Position numbers and translations under genes: made by a program
Shown: positions 46,557 to 55,301 of the stretch, piece by piece
Layout: each line of letters begins with the position of its first letter
Numbering within the stretch: the stretch's first letter is position 1
DNA from: Canibacter oris
GTDB taxonomy: Bacteria; Actinomycetota; Actinomycetes; Actinomycetales; Microbacteriaceae
Reading direction: 5' to 3'
Length of the DNA: 64,000 nucleotides
Assembly: GCF_014197205.1 (NCBI RefSeq)
Contig: NZ_JACIFD010000004.1
Span: forward strand, 1 to 64,000
The notes under the pieces: model-generated
Seen by the model: the letters and a program-made list of their open reading frames with translations, nothing else
What the model was told of the DNA's origin: nothing
The model's database searches: none

Positions 46557-48206
46557 ATGAAGCTTCTAAAGGGCGGTGCAGCGTTAGTCGCCCTGTTAAT
46601 GTTGGCGAGCTGCAGCAATACAGGCCTGGGTCTAAATGTCTCCGATGTAAGCGGCTCAGCCAGTGACGGTCCACATGCAGCAGCCGATCGTGTCATTGAT
46701 GCTACTGAGATTAGCGCCGGTCAAAACGGTACAAAGATTGTGCGCCTAGACCTTGGTAACAGCGAAATCGGCGAGTATGCAGTGCCTGTTAGGGGCACAC
46801 TGGTGCTCCCGACCTCGACGTCAGCGGCAGAAGCTGCTCCAGCAGAATCGGGCGGTGCAGCTGCGAAGCAACCGCTGATTATCGTTAACCATCTGCGGGC
46901 ACCGGGATGCAGCGACGACACCTTTGCCTACCCCTGTACGAACAGCACAGAGCGGCGTTTTGACATCGGTATGACATACCTTGGTGAACACCTGGCAGAG
47001 CAGGGATATGCTGTGCTGATCCCTGATTTATCTCCGGTGTGGGTTGGCGCCGACGTCGCATCGCCCTACGACCAGACTAAGCTCTGGCAACAGGTAGTAT
47101 CGCGTTTTGTAGCCGAGTTTGAAAATCAAAATAGCGCAGCGTTGCAGGGGATAGACACCTCGCAGCTTGACACCTCCCAGCTGGGATTGGTGCTGCACTC
47201 GCGCTCAGGCATCTTGGTGAATCCAGCTGTTGAACTATTTGGTGCTGCTCGGATTAAAGGGGTGCTTGCCTACGGCGCAGCATACGATACTTTTGATGCA
47301 GAAATGTTGAGCCCGGCACCGGCTGATGTGCCTTACCTCGCGGTTAGCGGTGACCTAGACGCTGACGTTGGAGCAAGTGCGAATTTGTGGCTGGGGGCGC
47401 ATTTGGGGCTGCCGCGATCCACCCCTGCGATTGCAGCGACTGTTCCGGGGCTTGGGCACATGTATGTCAATAGGGTGCTGTCAGATGCTGGGCTCGATGA
47501 CCGCATCGGTTGCGAAGAACTCGACTGTCCTGATGCCGCGGAACACGAACGTTTTCTGCGCGAGGTTGCGGCAGACTGGTTTGGGTGGGCGTTTTATGGC
47601 GCAGATACGAGCATCCCGGTTACTGCGGGAGAATTTGACGGTGCGGCAGAACTGGCAGAACTGGCAGGATTGCCGGCGCGCTGGCTAGCTGCGAGTCCGG
47701 CTGCTTCGTCAGAGCAGCGCGTGACCCTCGACGCAGCAGCTTTTAAAGCTTTTGATGGGGGATCGGCAACCCTGTGCGTGCACCCGGATCCGATGCAACC
47801 AGGCCAGCCTGATAACGCCTGCCCAGAGCCAACTAAAGGGGTGACAGAAGTTGCTCCGGTGACACCGGTTAACGTGCTGCAGCGGGCGCGGGCGGAAACC
47901 ACGGTGACCGAGGTGCGAACAGTGGCTGTGCACGTGGCTCCGCACGGTAGTTCTGAGCTTGAGGCGGATGCCACAGCGTTGTTAATGACACTGCGTTTTG
48001 CCGACGGTACAACTTGGGAGCAGCAGCTTACTCCGGCGCATCCGGTGCTGCGTAATCGTGCCACAGCGACCGATAACGGCCAGTATCTGCTGGGCACCGT
48101 CAGGCTTGTAGTGCCCGCTGAGTACGCAGGGAAAGCCGTGACCGCGGTGGAATTGCGGGCCCCGGCAGCGCCGGTAGAGTTGCGCGCGGTGGATCTGCTG
48201 CGCTGA
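46557..48206 (+). CDS. Lipoprotein with alpha/beta-hydrolase-like domain
   Basis: Exported lipoprotein, 549 residues: lipobox LASC with Cys19 after a hydrophobic signal. The central region (about 95-340) looks like an alpha/beta-hydrolase: a possible nucleophile elbow VLHSRSGI, an Asp in SGDLDADVG and a His in GLGHMY could form a Ser-Asp-His triad. The elbow is LHSRS rather than the usual GxSxG, so activity is uncertain. Cys pairs (GCSDDTFAYPC; GCEELDC) suggest disulfides. C-terminal beta-rich region of unknown role. Convergent with the AAA ATPase gene. Confidence 0.7.
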   Translation: MKLLKGGAALVALLMLASCSNTGLGLNVSDVSGSASDGPHAAADRVIDATEISAGQNGTKIVRLDLGNSEIGEYAVPVRGTLVLPTSTSAAEAAPAESGGAAAKQPLIIVNHLRAPGCSDDTFAYPCTNSTERRFDIGMTYLGEHLAEQGYAVLIPDLSPVWVGADVASPYDQTKLWQQVVSRFVAEFENQNSAALQGIDTSQLDTSQLGLVLHSRSGILVNPAVELFGAARIKGVLAYGAAYDTFDAEMLSPAPADVPYLAVSGDLDADVGASANLWLGAHLGLPRSTPAIAATVPGLGHMYVNRVLSDAGLDDRIGCEELDCPDAAEHERFLREVAADWFGWAFYGADTSIPVTAGEFDGAAELAELAGLPARWLAASPAASSEQRVTLDAAAFKAFDGGSATLCVHPDPMQPGQPDNACPEPTKGVTEVAPVTPVNVLQRARAETTVTEVRTVAVHVAPHGSSELEADATALLMTLRFADGTTWEQQLTPAHPVLRNRATATDNGQYLLGTVRLVVPAEYAGKAVTAVELRAPAAPVELRAVDLLR

Positions 48207-48216
48207 GTTTGCTGTG

Positions 48217-48267
48217 CCGGCAGAGGTTGCTGCCGGTGAGCAATGCAGCAGCAGTGTTTGCTGCTGC
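48217..48267. terminator. Tandem hairpins between convergent genes
   Basis: CCGGCAG (48217-48223) with CTGCCGG (48230-48236), then GCAGCAG (48245-48251) with CTGCTGC (48261-48267). Probably end both convergent transcripts. Confidence 0.5.
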
Positions 48268-48270
48268 GGT

Positions 48271-49443
48271 TTAGAAATTGTATGCCGAGTGCTCAGCCTG
48301 CTGTAGCTCGCGCAGATATTCGCGCAGATGGGGCAGTGCAAAAGTCACTTTGCCGCTGCCAGCCGTGAGGATCATCTCCGCGTCTATTAAGCGTTTACGG
48401 TAGTTGTTGGTGTACTGCGGTGACTGCCCTAAGCGATTAGCGATATCGCTGATTTTAGAGGGGCCATTATCGTGCGCCATCGCCTGCAGAAAAGCCCTGT
48501 CGACGTCGGAGAGATCTGCCAAAGAGGGCTCATGCACAAGTTTGTTGAGACGGCGCTTTGCGGTTGCCACCGCGGTTTCAGCGAGCTGCATAGTCACATG
48601 TTTGGCATTTGCTGTACGGAACGCCTGGGACCCGATGAGCTGAATCATAAAGGGATAACCACCGCACTCGGCTGCAGCGTACTGTAGCGCCTGTGAATCC
48701 CAGACGATGCCAGCTTCCTGCATCGGTTGCTGCAGTCCTGCCATTACCTCTTGTTGGGGGATCGGCTCTAGCTCGATAAGGTTGGCGCGGCGCAGAAAGG
48801 TTACCGGGTTTTTGCCTCGGTCTGCGGCTAGCAGTGGTTTGATTGCGGAAGGGATGCCTGCCATTACAACCGCGATTTCGCGGTCTTCACGCACTAAATG
48901 CTGGGTGATGGCGCCGAGCTCAATCACCTCATTGTTGCGGCGGTGATGCAGCTCGTCTAGTGTAATCAACACGCCTGAGGGTTCGAGATTAAACTGTTCT
49001 GCCTTGACGGTTTGGAGCTGTAGTAGATCTGTAAGGGCATCGCGCAGATCGTAGGTATCGCGAATATTGGGGTTGGTGTCCCAGGTTAAGTAGAGCCCGA
49101 GCGAGAAAAACTCGATGCCGAAGGATGTCAGTGTTTTACCGCCCAGCTCCTTTTCTTCGCGTTGCAGTTCACGCACCACTCGGCGCTTTAATCGCTCAGT
49201 GAAGCCACTGGTTGCGGTCTCGGTGAAAACTAGCCAGCCACGTTGTTGCGCTGACAGCGCAAAGCGGTCTAACATCACGGTTTTACCGCTGCCGCGCGCC
49301 CCTACAATCAGTGACACGCGCTCGTGTGATCCGGGACCGGAGTCCAGAGCTAATTCAAAATCAGCTACCTCCTGCTGGCGCCCTACGAGGAGTGGCGGGG
49401 TGGCGCCGAGGGTGGCGGTGAAAGGATTCTTGCTGCTGCCCAT
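48271..49443 (-). CDS. AAA ATPase with C-terminal winged helix
   Basis: 390 residues. Walker A GARGSGKT at 48-55 and Walker B LITLDELHH with Asp163/Glu164. The layout (N-terminal FVGR-like PLLVGRQQEV, ATPase core, C-terminal winged-helix from about 310) resembles Orc1/Cdc6-like and STAND-type AAA_16 ATPases. Similar actinobacterial genes are of unknown function. Not linked to a partner gene in its operon. Two near-identical 18-nt repeats lie upstream of its start. Confidence 0.8.
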   Translation of the reverse strand: MGSSKNPFTATLGATPPLLVGRQQEVADFELALDSGPGSHERVSLIVGARGSGKTVMLDRFALSAQQRGWLVFTETATSGFTERLKRRVVRELQREEKELGGKTLTSFGIEFFSLGLYLTWDTNPNIRDTYDLRDALTDLLQLQTVKAEQFNLEPSGVLITLDELHHRRNNEVIELGAITQHLVREDREIAVVMAGIPSAIKPLLAADRGKNPVTFLRRANLIELEPIPQQEVMAGLQQPMQEAGIVWDSQALQYAAAECGGYPFMIQLIGSQAFRTANAKHVTMQLAETAVATAKRRLNKLVHEPSLADLSDVDRAFLQAMAHDNGPSKISDIANRLGQSPQYTNNYRKRLIDAEMILTAGSGKVTFALPHLREYLRELQQAEHSAYNF

Positions 49444-49453
49444 TGTTGTTTAA

Positions 49454-49542
49454 CCTTGTTTATTTTATTTACATGATGTGTTTTGTAAATGTTACCGCTG
49501 CGTGCTGGAAATTTGTTTATTTAGCCTTATTTATTTTATTTA
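49454..49542 (-). repeat. Two 18-nt direct repeats upstream of the AAA ATPase gene
   Basis: CCTTGTTTATTTTATTTA (49454-49471) and CCTTATTTATTTTATTTA (49525-49542), one mismatch, 71 bp apart, in the promoter region of the minus-strand gene. Possible regulator sites. Confidence 0.5.
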
Positions 49543-49629
49543 AGTAGGTAATTTGTGCGCCTTAAAACGTAATAATTTGGTAAGAAAATCACCCCTAGAG
49601 CGGTAACATGTGTCAGACATCCTAGAACT

Positions 49630-50136
49630 ATGAACAAAAAAACAACAGCAATTGTGTCCCTGCTCGTAGCTTCAACTTTCGCTCTCACCGGTTGTTCCGG
49701 AGGAGACAAAATGGAAGCGGACAAGGCAATGAGCGGTGACAGCATGATGACTGAAAGTAAAACCGACTCCATGCAGCACGATGCCATGAGCGGCGACGCG
49801 ATGGAGCACGATGCTATGATGGGCACCTCGTTTATCACCTACAAAGAATACTCAGAGTCAATGAGTAAATACGATGGTAGCAAGGTGGTGCTGTTCTTTG
49901 CTGGAGAAGATGCAACCAGCACCGCGATTGAAAAAGAGTTCACGGACGATATGGCCAAAGTGCCTGAAGGCTACACAGTGGTGCGCGTGAAGCATACCGC
50001 GCATATGGATGTGGCGCAGCAGTATGCAGTCACCACAACACCTACCTTCGTTGAACTAGATAACACCGGGAAAGCCAAAGCAAGCTGGCAGCCGAAAACC
50101 GCCGCTGACCTGGTGATGGATGCTATGAGTAACTAA
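49630..50136 (+). CDS. Met/His/Asp-rich lipoprotein with cysteine-less thioredoxin-like domain
   Basis: 168 residues. Lipobox LTGC, Cys22. Residues about 28-68 are a linker rich in Met, Asp, Ser and His with repeated SGD and HDAM units, suggesting metal (copper-like) binding. The C-terminal 95 residues look like a thioredoxin fold (VVLFFAGEDATST in place of the WCxxC strand-helix, and a cis-Pro loop TTTPTFVEL) but have no Cys pair, so no redox activity is expected. Directly upstream of dipZ and probably co-transcribed. Confidence 0.8.
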   Translation: MNKKTTAIVSLLVASTFALTGCSGGDKMEADKAMSGDSMMTESKTDSMQHDAMSGDAMEHDAMMGTSFITYKEYSESMSKYDGSKVVLFFAGEDATSTAIEKEFTDDMAKVPEGYTVVRVKHTAHMDVAQQYAVTTTPTFVELDNTGKAKASWQPKTAADLVMDAMSN

Positions 50137-50148
50137 TTCCAAGGAGCA

Positions 50149-50160
50149 ATGAACAATTAA
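50149..50160 (+). other. Three-codon upstream ORF with SD before dipZ
   Basis: SD AAGGAG (50141-50146) is followed by ATG at 50149 encoding Met-Asn-Asn-stop; the dipZ ATG at 50164 comes three bases after the stop and has no SD of its own. Suggests translational coupling. Confidence 0.4.
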
Positions 50161-50163
50161 ATC

Positions 50164-51834
50164 ATGCTAGTAACAATAGTACTTTCACTCTTTGCCGGGG
50201 TGATTTCGGTACTAGCGCCGTGCGTCCTGCCTTTTCTCCCAGTTATTGTGGGAGGAAGTCTGGGCGCACGCTCGCGTCTTAGGCCGTACCTCATCTCTCT
50301 CGGACTCGTAGTATCGCTACTGCTTTTCACGCTGCTGTTAAAAGTGTCGAGCCTAGCAATCGGCATTGACCCGCGATTTTGGCAAATCGCCTCCGGGGTG
50401 CTGGTGATTATTCTTGGCATCTTCATGCTCTTCCCAGATTTGTGGACCAAAATTTCCATTGCGCTGCGGCTGAACGCGGGCTCTCACAAGCTGCTAAACC
50501 GGGCCCAAAACAGTGGCAACGGTGCAGTGTCTGCGGTGCTCACAGGTGCGGCTTTGGGGCCGGTGTTTAGCTCCTGTAGCCCGGTGTATGCGTGGGTTAT
50601 CGCCACCATTTTGCCGGTGCAGCCGTTCGAGGGTTTCCTTTACATCAGTGCTTACTGCATCGGTATGGCCGGTGCCCTATTGGTGATTTCGCTGGCGGGA
50701 CGGAAGCTAATTAGCAAACTAGGGTGGGCGAGTAATCCAAAGGGCTGGTTCCAACGAATTATTGCGATTCTGTTTATTGCCGTTGGTGTCTTTGTGGCAA
50801 CAGGGCTCGATAAAAAAGTGCAGGCATGGACGGTGGATCACCTGCCACTTATCTCTGACATCGAGCATCAGCTAATTCCCGATGGCGGCGGGCAGTCGGC
50901 ATCCGGTTCACAGCAAAATCCCGGTACTGGCCCGGATGCTCCAGAATTTCGGGGGATTGCAGAGTGGATTAACAGTGATCCGCTAACCCTTGAGAGTCTG
51001 CGCGGCAAGGTGGTGCTGGTTGATTTCTGGACATACTCGTGCATTAACTGCATCCGCACCCAGCCATACCTCAATGCCTGGTACGACCGGTACCACGATC
51101 AAGGTTTTGAAATTATCGGAGTGCATGCCCCGGAATTTGCCTTTGAGAAGGATCCGAGCAACGTGCAACGAGCTGTCACAGATGCTGCAATTAAATACCC
51201 GGTTGCGCTCGACAACGATTTTAAAACCTGGGCCGCCTACAAAAACCGCTATTGGCCAGCAAAGTACCTGATTGATCAGAACGGCAAAGTTGTGTGGACA
51301 CACTTCGGGGAAGGTGATTACGATGAAGCCGAAGCGCAAATTCGCCAACTGCTTGGTGACACCGGTGAAAAATCTGCAGCCGTTACCGGAGCAGCCACTG
51401 CCAGCCCCCATCAGTCGCCAGAAACCTATCTCGGCACAAACCGCGCTCGCGGCTTTGTTGGCAAGCCTTTGCTGCGTGACGGGGTTACTTATTACACTAC
51501 AGGCGCCGTCACCGATACCAACACCTGGTCGCTGCAGGGGCAGTGGCAGGTCGATGGGGAGTCAGTTACCGCAGTCGCAGCAGGTGCCAGCCTCACCTAT
51601 AAATTTGCCGGCAAGGAAATGTTTTTGGTGATGAGTGGCCCAGCCGGCGCTACCGTGGAAGTAACGGTTAATGGCGAAAAACATCACCTCGGAGTAGATG
51701 CCCCAAATGGCACCGCGCAAGTGGAGGAGGCAAGGCTCTATAAACTCGTGAAGTTTGATGAGTTGCAAAGCGGTGCAGAGGTGAAACTCACCTTTAGTGA
51801 AGGTGTTAAAGCAAATGCTTTCACTTTTGGATGA
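50164..51834 (+). CDS. dipZ: DipZ-type CcdA-thioredoxin fusion
   Basis: Membrane thiol-disulfide transporter fused to an extracytoplasmic thioredoxin-like domain, 556 residues. The CcdA part (about 1-215, six helices) has the paired Cys20 (LAPCVLPFLP) and Cys138 (SSCSPV). The thioredoxin-like domain from about 260 has Cys293-Ile-Asn-Cys296 after FWTYS. The C-terminal DipZ carbohydrate-binding-like module covers about 410-556. It should carry reducing power outward for extracytoplasmic thiols. Follows the Cys-less thioredoxin-like lipoprotein and overlaps no gene; the response regulator promoter lies over its stop. Confidence 0.92.
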   Translation: MLVTIVLSLFAGVISVLAPCVLPFLPVIVGGSLGARSRLRPYLISLGLVVSLLLFTLLLKVSSLAIGIDPRFWQIASGVLVIILGIFMLFPDLWTKISIALRLNAGSHKLLNRAQNSGNGAVSAVLTGAALGPVFSSCSPVYAWVIATILPVQPFEGFLYISAYCIGMAGALLVISLAGRKLISKLGWASNPKGWFQRIIAILFIAVGVFVATGLDKKVQAWTVDHLPLISDIEHQLIPDGGGQSASGSQQNPGTGPDAPEFRGIAEWINSDPLTLESLRGKVVLVDFWTYSCINCIRTQPYLNAWYDRYHDQGFEIIGVHAPEFAFEKDPSNVQRAVTDAAIKYPVALDNDFKTWAAYKNRYWPAKYLIDQNGKVVWTHFGEGDYDEAEAQIRQLLGDTGEKSAAVTGAATASPHQSPETYLGTNRARGFVGKPLLRDGVTYYTTGAVTDTNTWSLQGQWQVDGESVTAVAAGASLTYKFAGKEMFLVMSGPAGATVEVTVNGEKHHLGVDAPNGTAQVEEARLYKLVKFDELQSGAEVKLTFSEGVKANAFTFG

Positions 51835-51838
51835 CGGG

Positions 51839-51853
51839 TATACTCAGACCGTG
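51839..51853 (+). promoter_or_regulatory. Leaderless-type promoter of the response regulator gene
   Basis: TATACT (51839-51844) lies six bases before the GTG at 51851; there is no SD. Such spacing fits a leaderless transcript. A clear -35 is not seen. Confidence 0.4.
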
Positions 51854-52543
51854 AGTAAAATCCTAGTAGTTGACGATGACGCCACCGTGCGTGGCGTTGT
51901 CGTCGACTATCTTAAAGCTGATGGGCATGAGGTAGAACAAGCAGAAAACGGGCCAGACGCCTTGCTTATAGCCAATAAAAAACGTGACTTTGATTTAATC
52001 ATTTTAGACCTCATGTTGCCTGGGTTAGACGGACTAGAGGTATTTCGCCGGCTTAAAAGCTCGCAACCTGAGTTGCAAATCATCATGCTGACAGCAAAAG
52101 TTGCCGAAGCAGATAGGATTTTGGGTCTGGAACTGGGAGCCGACGACTATCTCACTAAGCCGTTCAGTCCGCGAGAACTTGTGTTGCGTGTAAAAGCAGT
52201 GCTACGTCGGTTAGTGGCCACATCAAATCATTCCGCACACGATGTGGTTCGTGACGGTGATTTAGTGATTGATCTGGATAGCCGTAAAGCAACTCTCGCA
52301 AATCGGGAATTGAATTTAACGCTGCGGGAATTTGATTTGTTGGTACATCTGATGACCAACCCCAATATAGTGATGAGCCGCACAGAGTTGATGGGAGCTG
52401 TATGGGGTTGGGATTACGGAGATTCCACAACCGTAACTGTGCATGTGCGCAGACTACGCGGCAAGATAGAGCGTGATCCTTCACAGCCGACCAGGCTGGT
52501 TACGGTGTGGGGTCGTGGTTACCGGTGGGAGCCGACCTCGTGA
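51851..52543 (+). CDS. OmpR-family response regulator
   Basis: 230 residues from GTG at 51851. Receiver domain with acidic pocket VVDDD and phosphoacceptor Asp53 ([11 protein letters not shown]), Lys in YLTKPF. C-terminal winged helix (about 130-228) ending [11 protein letters not shown]. Its stop overlaps the kinase start (GTGA). Targets unknown; the adjacent dipZ operon or MFS gene are possible. Confidence 0.93.
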   Translation: MSKILVVDDDATVRGVVVDYLKADGHEVEQAENGPDALLIANKKRDFDLIILDLMLPGLDGLEVFRRLKSSQPELQIIMLTAKVAEADRILGLELGADDYLTKPFSPRELVLRVKAVLRRLVATSNHSAHDVVRDGDLVIDLDSRKATLANRELNLTLREFDLLVHLMTNPNIVMSRTELMGAVWGWDYGDSTTVTVHVRRLRGKIERDPSQPTRLVTVWGRGYRWEPTS

Positions 52544-53586
52544 GCATGTCAGTGCAATCTGTCTTTTTAACCCTTACCGTGACCGCGGTGGTGGGTATTT
52601 TGTGTGCGCTATTAACCCTGCGAGTGGCTCGGGTTTCAATGCGGTGGACAATGTTTTTGGCGCCGTTGTCAGTGGTGTTGTCAATCGCCGCCGGGCTCTA
52701 CGCCGGTGTGCGAGAAATGCTGATTGATGAGCGTGTGCCGCTAATGATGTTACTAATTACTGCCCCGGTTGCTTTAGCCATCGGAGCTTTTGTTTCTGCT
52801 CGCGCACAACAGCAGGTGACACAGGCGCAAGAGCGTGCAGAGGCTGAACGTCGGGCTCGTGAAATAGAAGCCGGGAGAAGAGAGCTGATTACCTGGGTGT
52901 CGCATGATCTACGCACACCGTTAGCGGGTATCCGTGCAATGGGAGAAGCGTTAGAAGACGGAATCGTGGCGGATCCGCAACACTACTATCGGGCGATAGT
53001 TGCGGAAGCAAATCGTACTTCAGACATGGTTAACGACCTGATGGAATTAGCGGGGTTGCACAGTGGCACAGCTCGTCTAGCCACAGAGCCGGTTGTGCTC
53101 GGGGATATCGTCTCCGACCTCATTAACCAGTTAACCTCTCTTGCAGCGCAACGCCAGGTAACGCTCGCTGGCGGATCCACAACCCAGATGGAAATTAACG
53201 GTGACGCTAAACTTCTCACACGTGCTTTGCAAAACGTGATAGCAAACGCCATTACCTATACTGTTCCAGGGAGCACGGTGACGGCAGAGGTGTATGCGCT
53301 ACCGGCTAGCAGTGCCGGCGCTGCTACGCACAGTGCAGTTCCAGCAACTGTTTGTGTAGCGGTGACGGATAGCTGCGGTGGGGTTAGCGCGGATACATTA
53401 GTGCGGGCTTTTGAAGCAGGGTGGCGGGGAGATGCTGCGCGCACTCCCGGAGCGCAAGCTGGCACCGGCTTGGGACTGGCAATCACTCGCGCAATCGTGC
53501 AGTCACACGGCGGCAAGGTTACACTGCATAATGTTGGTGCAGGCTGTCGGGTGGTGTGCGAAATTCCGGTTGGTGCAAAACCCTGA
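52540..53586 (+). CDS. Sensor histidine kinase
   Basis: 348 residues from GTG at 52540, overlapping the response regulator stop; an ATG at 52546 is also possible. Two or more N-terminal membrane helices, a short linker, H-box [11 protein letters not shown] with His122, N-box [12 protein letters not shown] and G-box [18 protein letters not shown]. No large extracytoplasmic sensor domain, so it may sense membrane state or a small signal. Confidence 0.93.
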   Translation: MSMSVQSVFLTLTVTAVVGILCALLTLRVARVSMRWTMFLAPLSVVLSIAAGLYAGVREMLIDERVPLMMLLITAPVALAIGAFVSARAQQQVTQAQERAEAERRAREIEAGRRELITWVSHDLRTPLAGIRAMGEALEDGIVADPQHYYRAIVAEANRTSDMVNDLMELAGLHSGTARLATEPVVLGDIVSDLINQLTSLAAQRQVTLAGGSTTQMEINGDAKLLTRALQNVIANAITYTVPGSTVTAEVYALPASSAGAATHSAVPATVCVAVTDSCGGVSADTLVRAFEAGWRGDAARTPGAQAGTGLGLAITRAIVQSHGGKVTLHNVGAGCRVVCEIPVGAKP

Positions 53587-53658
53587 CAAGATCAATCTGT
53601 GCTTAATTTTCGGGGTCACGCTTCCCTCGGCCGTGGTGCGGTGGTAAATTGATAGGAT

Positions 53659-54912
53659 GTGGCTGACAAGCATCCTGTGATTACACAGCGCCGCACCTTG
53701 ACGGTGCTCGCAATAACTCAAATTTTCGGCACCATCGGCCTTGGAGTCGCTCCTTCAATCGGGGTTTTGCTCGCGAGCATCGTAACAGACAACGAGGCCT
53801 TTGCTGGCATCGCTCGCACCGCATCCACCTTCGGCGCGGCGCTCTTCGGTATTCCGCTTGCTACTTTCGCGAGCCGTTTTGGGCGTCGCCCGGCGCTCAG
53901 CGTTGGTTGGTTTAGCGCGGCAATCGGGGCGTTGATTCTCGCTGGAGCAGCCCACTTAAGCTCATTACCATTGCTGGTATGTGGGCTCACCCTAATTGGT
54001 GCGGGCAACGCCGCTGGTATGCAAACCCGCTTTGCTGCTACTGATCGTGCACCTGCTGGCAGCAGCGGCAAAGCTCTTGCGCTCATCGTATGGATTGGCA
54101 CTATTGGCTCGGTTTTAGGCCCGAACCTCGGGGTTCCCGGACGCTATCTGGGTGAACTATTCGGGCTTAACCTGTATGCCGCGGCATTTGCGCTCGCTGC
54201 GCTGATGCTCGCCGTTGCCGGAACTCTGATTTTCACCCTGTTGCGGCCGGATCCCCTGCAGCAGGTTTTAGCGCAGCAGCGGGGTGGTGGATCCACCACC
54301 GCCACCACCGGTCAGCCACCTCGCGGGTACGCCGCCAAGCTAGCAGCAATCTGGCAGCTCGTCGGCAGCAACCGCAATGCACGATACGCAACCGTGACTC
54401 TAGTAGGAGCCCATATTGTGATGGTTGCGATTATGACAATGACCCCGGTGCACCTGCAGCATCACGGCGGCAGCATCGAGTTGATTGGTATCACTATCAG
54501 CTTGCACGTGCTGGGCATGTACGGGCTATCGCCGCTCGCCGGTTACCTCGGAGATAAAATCGGGGCGCGGCCAACAATCCTGTTTGGCACGTTCCTACTT
54601 GCCGCCGCAATTGCGCTGTGTTTCGGGTTTGCTGACAGTCACTCTTTGATGATCCTTGCTTTGACTTTGCTCGGATTCGGGTGGTCGTTTGTGTTTGTGC
54701 CGGCGTCGGCGCTGTACGCGGTGTCATTGCCCGCGGCGCAGCGTGCCACCGCACAGGGCGGGCTTGATGCCGTGGCGAATCTGTGTGCGGCGCTCGCGGC
54801 ACTGAGCTCCGGTTTGGTGATGTACGTTACAAGCTTTCCGAGTTTGGCGCTGCTGTGTGGTGTGTTTCTGGTGCCGTTACTGCTGCTGCGGCCGCAGCCG
54901 GCAGCAGGATAG
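53659..54912 (+). CDS. MFS transporter
   Basis: Twelve-helix major facilitator superfamily transporter, 417 residues, with the loop 2-3 motif ASRFGRRPALSVG. Looks like a drug/metabolite efflux type (GTIGSVLGPNLG-like motif C). Starts at GTG. Substrate unknown. Follows the kinase gene by 72 bp and may be its target. Confidence 0.88.
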   Translation: MADKHPVITQRRTLTVLAITQIFGTIGLGVAPSIGVLLASIVTDNEAFAGIARTASTFGAALFGIPLATFASRFGRRPALSVGWFSAAIGALILAGAAHLSSLPLLVCGLTLIGAGNAAGMQTRFAATDRAPAGSSGKALALIVWIGTIGSVLGPNLGVPGRYLGELFGLNLYAAAFALAALMLAVAGTLIFTLLRPDPLQQVLAQQRGGGSTTATTGQPPRGYAAKLAAIWQLVGSNRNARYATVTLVGAHIVMVAIMTMTPVHLQHHGGSIELIGITISLHVLGMYGLSPLAGYLGDKIGARPTILFGTFLLAAAIALCFGFADSHSLMILALTLLGFGWSFVFVPASALYAVSLPAAQRATAQGGLDAVANLCAALAALSSGLVMYVTSFPSLALLCGVFLVPLLLLRPQPAAG

Positions 54913-54959
54913 CTGGGTGCTTCGCGAGGCGCCAGTCGCAGCCGCGCTGGCTGCGCGGT

Positions 54960-55301
54960 TTACATCGAGGCTGCCTCGCCGGTCAGCATAAACAGTGCCA
55001 TCTTTGCTGGCGAATCTGCAATCACCGCGTGCGGGAGGCTCGGCGCAAAATGCACCACCCCGCCGGGTACAAGAGTAACCGTGCGGTCGGCAGCGGTGAC
55101 CGTCAGCTCACCCTGCAGCGCCTGAATCAGAACCGGGTGCGGCGCAGCGTGCTCTGGCAGCCCCTGGCCCGTGTCAAACGCGAAAACCATAACTCGCACG
55201 CCCGCGGCAATAAAAGCCTGCTGCACCTGCTTTGCGCCTGGTTCGATGGTGACAAGCTGCGCCAAATCAGCGACGTTACTCATTGCTGCTGGATCAATCA
55301 T
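54960..55301 (-). CDS. Cupin-domain protein
   Basis: 113 residues, single small beta-barrel cupin. Motif 1 is GLPEHAAPHPVLIQALQGE and motif 2 LVPGGVVHFAPSLPHAV, giving His and Glu ligands for a metal. Overlaps the methyltransferase stop by four bases (ATGA), so both are translated from one message. Substrate unknown. Confidence 0.85.
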   Translation of the reverse strand: MIDPAAMSNVADLAQLVTIEPGAKQVQQAFIAAGVRVMVFAFDTGQGLPEHAAPHPVLIQALQGELTVTAADRTVTLVPGGVVHFAPSLPHAVIADSPAKMALFMLTGEAASM

